Shown here: positions 58,509 to 64,000 of the stretch, in pieces
Position numbering within the stretch: the stretch's first letter is position 1
Layout: every line of letters begins with the position of its first letter
Source: JARYGU01 sp033795365
GTDB taxonomy: Bacteria; Pseudomonadota; Alphaproteobacteria; Rhizobiales; Rhizobiaceae
Assembly: GCA_033795365.1 (NCBI GenBank)
Contig: JARYGU010000016.1
Coordinates: 74,759-138,758 of the forward strand
Length of the DNA: 64,000 nucleotides
Reading direction: 5' to 3'
Program-made: the position numbers and the translations under genes
The notes under the pieces: model-generated
Database searches by the model: none
What the model was told of the DNA's origin: nothing
Seen by the model: the letters and a program-made list of their open reading frames with translations, nothing else

Positions 58509-59696
58509 ATGATCCATATACGCCACCTTCGCACCATGCTTGCCGGTGCAGCGCTTACCGCTTTCGCAGGTCCTGCCTTCGCCCTCGACGGCGCCGATCT
58601 CGTGAACAAGCTGAATGCAATCTCGCCGACGAGCGGGTTCACCGTCGGTTACGACACCATCGCCGTCGAAGGCAGCACGATCACGCTGCGGGCGGCCGAG
58701 CTCCGGTCCGCCGACGGTAAATCCGTCAAGGTCGGCGACGTCACGCTCGAGGGCGTCGAGGAGGACGGCAACGGCGGTTATACCGTGGAAAGCGCACTCT
58801 TTCCCGACATCAACAACACGCAGGACGAGGTGACGATCACCGCGCAGGACATGAAGCTCACGGGCCTTGCCATTCCCGGCAAGCCGGAAACCGGCACGCT
58901 CCAGTCCGTCCTGATGTACGAGGAAGCGAGCAGCGGCCCCGTCAGCGTTTCGGCCAAGGGCAGGCAGGTCTTTTCGATGTCGGGCATGCAGGCCAACATC
59001 ACCCGGCAGGCAAACGACGCCGGCGTCGATTTCGACGCGACGCTCTCCGACATCAAGGCCGATCTTTCCGGCGTCGAGGACGCCAAGACGAAGGACGCGA
59101 TAGAGAAGCTCGGCCTGCAGTCGCTTGACGGCGAGGTCACGATGAAGGGAAGCTGGGAGCTGGCAAGCGGCACGCTTGCCGTCGACGAATATGCCTTCGA
59201 TTTCACCGATGTCGGCCGGCTGGATCTGTCGCTCAACCTCTCCGGCTATACGCTGCAGTTCCTGACAGCACTGCAGGACACGATGAAGGCGATGGAATCC
59301 AACCCGAACAAGGAAGACGCGCAGGCGGCTTTCGGCATGTCGATGATGGGCCTGATGCAGCAGCTGACCTTCAACAACGCCTCGATCAGCTTTGCCGACG
59401 CGTCGCTCACCAAGAAGCTTCTCGACTATGCCGGCAGCCAGCAAGGCGTTTCCGGCGAGCAGATGGCGCAGTCGCTGAAGGGCCTCGTGCCGATCATGAT
59501 CGCGCAGCTCAACCTGCCCGAACTGCAGAACCAGATCTCCGAGGCCGTCAACACCTATCTCGACGACCCGAAGACCCTGACGATCACCGCCAAGCCCGAA
59601 AAACCGGTCCCCTTCCCGATGATCATGGGCGCCGCGATGGGCGCGCCGAACACCATTCCGCAGGTCCTCGGCGTCAAGGTGACGGCGAACGACTGA
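58509..59696 (+). CDS. Periplasmic protein of unknown function
   Basis: 395 residues. A signal peptide ends near AFAGPAFALDGA (about residue 26). The mature part alternates strands and short helices, with two related stretches (VGDVTLEGVEEDGNGGYTVE and later LNLSGYTLQFLTALQD), and has no Cys. It resembles a rhizobial periplasmic family of unknown role; a distant link to DUF945/YdgA-like proteins is possible but unproven. It stands alone with a strong terminator after it. Confidence 0.75.
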   Translation: MIHIRHLRTMLAGAALTAFAGPAFALDGADLVNKLNAISPTSGFTVGYDTIAVEGSTITLRAAELRSADGKSVKVGDVTLEGVEEDGNGGYTVESALFPDINNTQDEVTITAQDMKLTGLAIPGKPETGTLQSVLMYEEASSGPVSVSAKGRQVFSMSGMQANITRQANDAGVDFDATLSDIKADLSGVEDAKTKDAIEKLGLQSLDGEVTMKGSWELASGTLAVDEYAFDFTDVGRLDLSLNLSGYTLQFLTALQDTMKAMESNPNKEDAQAAFGMSMMGLMQQLTFNNASISFADASLTKKLLDYAGSQQGVSGEQMAQSLKGLVPIMIAQLNLPELQNQISEAVNTYLDDPKTLTITAKPEKPVPFPMIMGAAMGAPNTIPQVLGVKVTAND

Positions 59697-59722
59697 TCGC
59701 CCGTCCGCATCGAAACGCGAAG

Positions 59723-59753
59723 GAAAGCCCGGCAGGCGACCTGCCGGGCTTTC
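59723..59753. terminator. Bidirectional terminator between the periplasmic gene and sulP
   Basis: A perfect 14-bp stem GAAAGCCCGGCAGG/CCTGCCGGGCTTTC with a 3-nt CGA loop lies between two convergent genes. The T-run is short (CTTTC) on both sides. Confidence 0.75.
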
Positions 59754-59754
59754 C

Positions 59755-61242
59755 TCAATGAGGCGACCGCGAGGCGAAAGCCGCGTGATCCTTGTCGTGC
59801 AGGGCGAAGCGGTCGAGCATATGGGCGCTCGCCTCGTTCACGCCCCGAACCGTGACTTCCACGCCGAGCTTGCGATATTTCAGGACCACCTTGTCGAGCG
59901 CACCGACGGCCGTGATGTCCCACAGATGCGCATCCGACACGTCTATGGTGACCTTCCTCACCGTCTCGGCGAAATCGAAGGCGGCGACGAAGCTTTCCGT
60001 CGAGGCGAAGAAAATCTGGCCGTCGACGTGATAGATCCTCTCGCTTCCGTCGGCGCTCAGGGTCGAGCGGACGTGGAAGAGCTTCGCCACCTTTCCCGCG
60101 AAGAACACGCCGGACAGGAGCACGCCGACCAGAACCCCCTTGGCGAGATCGTGCGTGCCGACTGTGGTGACCACGGTGGCCAGCATCACCACGGAAGACG
60201 GCAGCGGATTGCGGCGAAGGTCGATGATCGAGCGCCAGGAGAAGGTGCCGACGGAGACCATGATCATCACCGCGACCAGCGCCGCCATCGGGATCACGCG
60301 GACCAGATCGTCGAGGACGAGGATCAGGAACAGCAGGAAGGCGCCGGCGATGAAGGTCGAGAGCCGCCCGCGCCCGCCGGAGGTGACGTTGATCACCGAT
60401 TGGCCGATCATCGCGCAGCCGCCCATGCCGCCGATCAGGCCGGAGGCGATGTTGCTCGTCCCCTGCCCGATGCATTCCCGGCTCTTGCTACTGGTGGTGT
60501 CCGTCATGTCGTCGACGATCTGCGCCGTCAGCAGGGATTCCAGAAGCCCGACGGCGGCAAGGGCGACGGAATACGGGAAGATGATCCGGAGCGTTTCGAA
60601 GGTCAGCGGCACCTGCGGCAGGGCGAAGACCGGCAATGTCGAGGGCAGATCGCCGAGATCGCCGACGGTCCTCAGATCCATGCCGCTCCAGTAGGCGATC
60701 GCCGTCAGGACGGCGATGGCGACGAGGGGCGACGGGATCGCCTTCGTGAGGCGCGGGAAAAGGTAGATGATCGCCAGCCCGCCGGCGATCATGAAATAGG
60801 TCTGGACCGGCACGCCGATGAGTTCGGGCAGCTGCGCCATGAAGATCAGGATCGCGAGCGCATTGACGAAGCCGGTGATGACCGAACGCGAGACGAAGCG
60901 CATGACGCGCCCGAGCCTGAGGAAACCGGCAGCGATCTGGATCAAGCCCATCAACAGCGTGGCGGCGAACAGGTACTGGAGCCCGTGTTCCTTGACCAGG
61001 GTCACCATCAGGACCGCCGTTGCCGCGGTCGCGGCGGAAATCATGCCCGGCCTTCCGCCCGCGAACGCGGAGACGCAGGCGATCGCGAAGGAGGCGAAAA
61101 GGCCGACCTTCGGATCGACGCCGGCGATCACCGAAAAACCGATCGCTTCCGGTATGAGGGCGAGTGCGACGACGACACCCGAAAGGATATCGGCGCGAAT
61201 GTTGGAGAACCATTCACGTCTGTAAGCAGAAAATCTGTTCAT
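59755..61242 (-). CDS. SulP-family anion transporter with STAS domain
   Basis: 495 residues from ATG 61242. About 12 membrane segments include LIPEAIGFSVIAGVDPKVGL and the SulP signature GRPGMISAATAATAVLMV. The family motif TSNIASGLIGGMGGCAMIGQ then SVINVTSGGRGRLSTFIAGA follows, and a C-terminal STAS domain begins near 390 (YHVDGQIFFASTESFVAAFD, FKVTIDVSDAHLWDITAVGA). Members move sulfate or bicarbonate; substrate unknown. A possible structured leader lies upstream. Confidence 0.92.
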   Translation of the reverse strand: MNRFSAYRREWFSNIRADILSGVVVALALIPEAIGFSVIAGVDPKVGLFASFAIACVSAFAGGRPGMISAATAATAVLMVTLVKEHGLQYLFAATLLMGLIQIAAGFLRLGRVMRFVSRSVITGFVNALAILIFMAQLPELIGVPVQTYFMIAGGLAIIYLFPRLTKAIPSPLVAIAVLTAIAYWSGMDLRTVGDLGDLPSTLPVFALPQVPLTFETLRIIFPYSVALAAVGLLESLLTAQIVDDMTDTTSSKSRECIGQGTSNIASGLIGGMGGCAMIGQSVINVTSGGRGRLSTFIAGAFLLFLILVLDDLVRVIPMAALVAVMIMVSVGTFSWRSIIDLRRNPLPSSVVMLATVVTTVGTHDLAKGVLVGVLLSGVFFAGKVAKLFHVRSTLSADGSERIYHVDGQIFFASTESFVAAFDFAETVRKVTIDVSDAHLWDITAVGALDKVVLKYRKLGVEVTVRGVNEASAHMLDRFALHDKDHAAFASRSPH

Positions 61243-61465
61243 CGAAAATTTTCGCAAAAGGAGCGCATGCCGGATGTGGGACGTACCGGCTCGGTAGACT
61301 GGAAGCGCTTTGCGTTGTCTGGCGGATCGGCGGCCAGAAGAGCCACCCGGGAATCTCACCCGGGTCCTTGTGGATGCGCCGTTATAACGTGGCAGCCATG
61401 GCGGCGCAACAGTGCGAGGCGGGTAGAAGCCCGGGCCGAGAGACAGGCGGCCCGGGCACCGACGA
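61243..61465 (-). promoter_or_regulatory. Leader region of sulP with strong hairpins
   Basis: The 223-bp gap upstream of sulP contains, on the reverse strand, ACCCGGG/CCCGGGT flanking TGAGATT (plus-strand 61345-61365), followed by a GC-rich segment GGCTCTTCTGGCCGCCGATC. A candidate structured RNA named sul1 is known upstream of sulfur-transport genes in alphaproteobacteria (from memory); whether this is that RNA was not tested. Confidence 0.4.
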
Positions 61466-61786
61466 TCATTCCAGAACCTGGATCACCGTGCGCGTCTGCG
61501 GGTTGACGATGACGCGCCGCTCGTTGACGATCGTATAGGCGTAATCGTCGTGACCTTCGACCGGATAGACCTCGACGGCTTCCGGAAGCGGTTCGCCGAC
61601 GAGGACCTCCTGCTCATAGCGCACCGAAGGCACGGATTGCTCCAGGACATAGGTGCGGACCTCGCCCGGCAGCACCGTGGTCGACCCTGTGATGCCGGGG
61701 TCTTCGACGATGACGGCGTCCTGCGCATAGGCGGATGCCGAGAGGGCGAGAAAGGCCGCGGATGCGACCAGAAGTGCTTTACGCAT
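61466..61786 (-). CDS. DUF1236-type small secreted protein
   Basis: 106 residues. A signal peptide (MRKALLVASAAFLALSASAYA) is followed by a mature region with SVRYEQEVLVGEPLPEAVEV and YAYTIVNERRVIVNPQTRTV IQVLE, the DUF1236 core (shorter form here: VYPVEGHDDYAYTIVNERRV). The family is common in Rhizobiales and of unknown role. Lies between sulP and aspS. Confidence 0.85.
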   Translation of the reverse strand: MRKALLVASAAFLALSASAYAQDAVIVEDPGITGSTTVLPGEVRTYVLEQSVPSVRYEQEVLVGEPLPEAVEVYPVEGHDDYAYTIVNERRVIVNPQTRTVIQVLE

Positions 61787-61862
61787 GGGCTTTCTCCTGT
61801 GCTTCTTGCTGTGCGAACAACAAAATCGCCGGGAGAAGGTTCCATGCGCAAACCGGGGCGGC

Positions 61863-63650
61863 TCAGTCCTTCTTGGACGGAACCACGCGGATCGCGAGTT
61901 CGCGAAGCTGGGCCGGGGTGGCGGGCGACGGGGCGCCCATCAGGAGATCCTGTGCCTGCTGGTTCATCGGGAAGAGCGTGATCTCGCGCAGGTTCTTCGC
62001 GCCGACGAGCAGCATGACGATGCGGTCGATGCCGGCCGCCATGCCGCCATGGGGCGGCGCGCCGTACTGGAAGGCGCGGTAGAGGCCGCCGAACTGCTCC
62101 TCGACCTCCTCGGCCGACTTGCCGGTCAGCTCGAAGGCCTTGACCATGACTTCCGGAAGCTGGTTGCGGATCGAGCCGGACGCGATCTCGAAGCCGTTGC
62201 AGACCATGTCGTACTGGTAGGCCTTGATCGACAGCGGGTCGTCGCCGTCCAGCGCTGCGAGCCCGCCCTGCGGCATCGAGAAGGGGTTGTGCGCGAAGTC
62301 GATCTTCTTCTCGTCCTCCAGCCATTCGTAGAACGGGAAATCGACGATCCAGCAGAGCTCGAAGCGATCGCGGTCGACGAGGTTCAGCTCCTCGCCGACG
62401 CGGGTGCGGGCCTCGCCGGCGAACTTGTAGAATTTGGAGGGCTCGCCCGCCACGAAGAAGCAGGCGTCGCCGTCGCCGAGGCCGAGCTGCGTGCGGATCG
62501 CATCCGTGCGCTCCTCGCCGATGTTCTTGGCAAGCGGGCCTGCGCCCTCGAGCTTTTCGCCTTCCTTGCGCCAGAAGATGTAGCCGAGGCCCGGCTGGCC
62601 CTGTTGCTGCGCCCAGGCATTCATGCGGTCGCAGAAGGCGCGGGAGCCGCCGGTCCTGGCCGGGATCGCCCAGACCTCGACCTTTGGATTGGAGGCGATC
62701 ATGCCCGCGAAGACCTTGAAGCCGGAGCCGGCGAAATGGTCGGTGACGGCCTCCATGACGATCGGGTTCCTGAGGTCCGGCTTGTCGGAACCGTATTTGC
62801 GGATCGCCTCGTCATAGGGAATGCGCGGGAAGTCCTGCGTGACCGGCTTGCCGTCGGCGAAGCGCTCGAAGACGCCGCGTATGACCGGCTCCATCGTCGT
62901 CCACACGTCCTCCTGCTCGACGAAGCTCATTTCGAGGTCGAGCTGGTAGAATTCGCCGGGCAGCCGGTCGGCGCGCGGGTCCTCGTCGCGGAAGCAGGGG
63001 GCGATCTGGAAATAGCGGTCGAAGCCGGCGACCATCAGGAGCTGCTTATATTGCTGCGGCGCCTGCGGCAGCGCGAAGAACTTGCCCTCATGAATGCGCG
63101 AGGGAACGAGGAAGTCGCGCGCGCCTTCCGGCGAGGAGGCCGTCAGGATCGGCGTCGAATATTCGGTGAAGCCCGCCTCGGCCATGCGGGCGCGCATGTC
63201 GGCGATGATCTGCGTGCGCTTGACGATGTTTTTGTGCAGCGTATCGCGGCGCAGGTCGAGGAAGCGGTATTTGAGGCGCACGTCCTCCGGGTAGTCCGGC
63301 TCGCCGAAGACCGGCAGCGGCAGCTCCTTTGCGGCAGAGAGGACTTCGATCTCCTTCGCATAGAGCTCGACCTCGCCGGTCGGCATCGTCTTGTTGACCG
63401 TGTCGTCGGTGCGCGCCTTGACGAGGCCGTCGACGCGGATCACCCATTCGCCGCGAACGGTTTCGGCTATCTTGAAGGCCGGGCTGTCCGGATCGGCCAC
63501 GACCTGGGTCATGCCGTAATGGTCGCGCAGGTCGATGAAAAGCACGCCGCCGTGATCGCGGACGCGGTGGACCCAGCCGGAAATACGGACAGTGGAGCCG
63601 ACATCGGACTTGCGAAGGGCGGCGCAGGTGTGGCTGCGGTAACGGTGCAT
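61863..63650 (-). CDS. aspS: Aspartyl-tRNA synthetase
   Basis: 595 residues from ATG 63650. The N-terminal OB domain (RKSDVGSTVRISGWVHRVRD) is followed by the class II core with motif 2 (IAPCFRDEDPRADRLPGEFY QLDLE, seen in parts FRDEDPRADRLPGEF and YQLDLEMSF) and motif 3 (GMAAGIDRIVMLLVGAKNLR) plus the bacterial GAD insert. It charges tRNA-Asp; whether it also charges tRNA-Asn cannot be told. Its leader lies in 63651-63946. Confidence 0.98.
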   Translation of the reverse strand: MHRYRSHTCAALRKSDVGSTVRISGWVHRVRDHGGVLFIDLRDHYGMTQVVADPDSPAFKIAETVRGEWVIRVDGLVKARTDDTVNKTMPTGEVELYAKEIEVLSAAKELPLPVFGEPDYPEDVRLKYRFLDLRRDTLHKNIVKRTQIIADMRARMAEAGFTEYSTPILTASSPEGARDFLVPSRIHEGKFFALPQAPQQYKQLLMVAGFDRYFQIAPCFRDEDPRADRLPGEFYQLDLEMSFVEQEDVWTTMEPVIRGVFERFADGKPVTQDFPRIPYDEAIRKYGSDKPDLRNPIVMEAVTDHFAGSGFKVFAGMIASNPKVEVWAIPARTGGSRAFCDRMNAWAQQQGQPGLGYIFWRKEGEKLEGAGPLAKNIGEERTDAIRTQLGLGDGDACFFVAGEPSKFYKFAGEARTRVGEELNLVDRDRFELCWIVDFPFYEWLEDEKKIDFAHNPFSMPQGGLAALDGDDPLSIKAYQYDMVCNGFEIASGSIRNQLPEVMVKAFELTGKSAEEVEEQFGGLYRAFQYGAPPHGGMAAGIDRIVMLLVGAKNLREITLFPMNQQAQDLLMGAPSPATPAQLRELAIRVVPSKKD

Positions 63651-63946
63651 TGTCTTATCCTGGAATGCTCTTGAGGGCGGCTCCGGGACCCGGACCGCGC
63701 TTCTTGAAAATCGGGCGGAAAAGCGCATGGCCGGTCCGATTTGTCAAGGCTTCGGAACCGCGGCAGGCCCGGTTAGGGCTCCGACGCCCGCATATCTCTC
63801 CCAACGGTCGCTGCGAGGCGCCCCGCAAACGCCTCCACCCACGCGGCGGCTTTTCCGCCCGTGGCTTTGCGTCTTCCTTCATTTCCTCCCGCCTTTTCGG
63901 TCGGGGTCTCGGCCGGGGCACGTCCTGTGCCTCAGTTAAGGTAGTA

Positions 63947-64000
63947 ATGGTGACACACGACGTGCCCCGCTTCGGTGTCTTGTCCCCGGGCAACTGCGGT
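63947..64000 (+). CDS. Possible start of a gene running off the right edge (partial)
   Basis: ATG 63947 begins an open frame MVTHDVPRFGVLSPGNCG that continues to the window end. AAGG lies 7 bp upstream. Only 18 codons are visible, so no family can be assigned. It is divergent from aspS. GTG 63950 is an alternative start. Confidence 0.3.
   Translation, partial: MVTHDVPRFGVLSPGNCG

Noticed and set aside
61785..63674. Long plus-strand open frame opposite aspS
   Set aside because: Antisense shadow of a conserved synthetase gene.
63655..63993. Reverse-strand 112-codon frame upstream of aspS
   Set aside because: Arg/Pro-rich without a family, overlaps the aspS leader, and is probably noncoding.

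Overview
The window looks like a stretch of chromosome from an alphaproteobacterium of the Rhizobiales, most likely Rhizobiaceae (Rhizobium/Ensifer/Shinella type). The evidence is the gene content and order (rplM-rpsI, plsX-fabH-ihfA-merR, glyA-nrdR-ribD-ribE, ribH-nusB, an LdtR/L,D-transpeptidase pair, hemB beside a DUF6163 gene), GC-rich codon use, and families typical of this group (DUF2842, DUF1236, Mg-type HemB, K+-independent HppA). No species is claimed.

Layout. 1-8.0 kb is housekeeping and amino-acid metabolism: a partial enoyl-CoA hydratase, a thioesterase, rplM-rpsI, an Lrp regulator divergent from phenylalanine hydroxylase, an agmatinase-like ureohydrolase, argC, ctaA, and a phosphoesterase. 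8.3-17.8 kb is an exopolysaccharide cluster. It holds a CelD/BcsL-like acyltransferase, a Wzz/Wzc-type co-polymerase with a decayed kinase domain, a Wza-type lipoprotein, two GT4 glycosyltransferases, a WcaJ-type priming transferase and a Wzy-type polymerase; no Wzx flippase was seen.

18.2-33.97 kb is a 15.7-kb integrated phage-like element in the 3' part of a tRNA-Pro(GGG) gene, bounded by a perfect 47-bp direct repeat. It carries a tyrosine integrase, an AlpA/Xis-like protein, a replication initiator with four iteron-like repeats inside its gene, and a late block (HK97-type capsid, P27 small terminase, head-tail and tail assembly proteins, tape measure). The late block ends with two proteins that look like Ntn-hydrolases (proteasome beta-subunit type). 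A regulatory end follows, with HTH repressors, palindromic operators and an HNH nuclease. I see no large terminase, portal, prohead protease, tail fibre or lysis gene. The element is therefore either a decayed prophage or, more interestingly, a capsid-encoding satellite that depends on a helper phage.

34-64 kb is core chromosome again: an orphan acyltransferase-like gene (possibly once continuous with the polysaccharide cluster), the MerR-IhfA-FabH-PlsX-DUF177 block, a cytochrome bc1 assembly chaperone, a small lipoprotein, the membrane pyrophosphatase, nusB-ribH, a diguanylate cyclase, the rib/nrdR/glyA operon, the LdtR/L,D-transpeptidase pair, hemB, an RDD protein, the N-end-rule transferase Bpt, an EamA exporter, a MazE/Doc-type toxin-antitoxin pair, parC, a periplasmic protein, a SulP transporter with a possible structured leader, a DUF1236 protein and aspS. 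The last 54 bases may be the start of another gene.

All functional calls come from reading the translations and DNA by eye; no searches were run. Residue numbers count the first Met as 1 unless stated.
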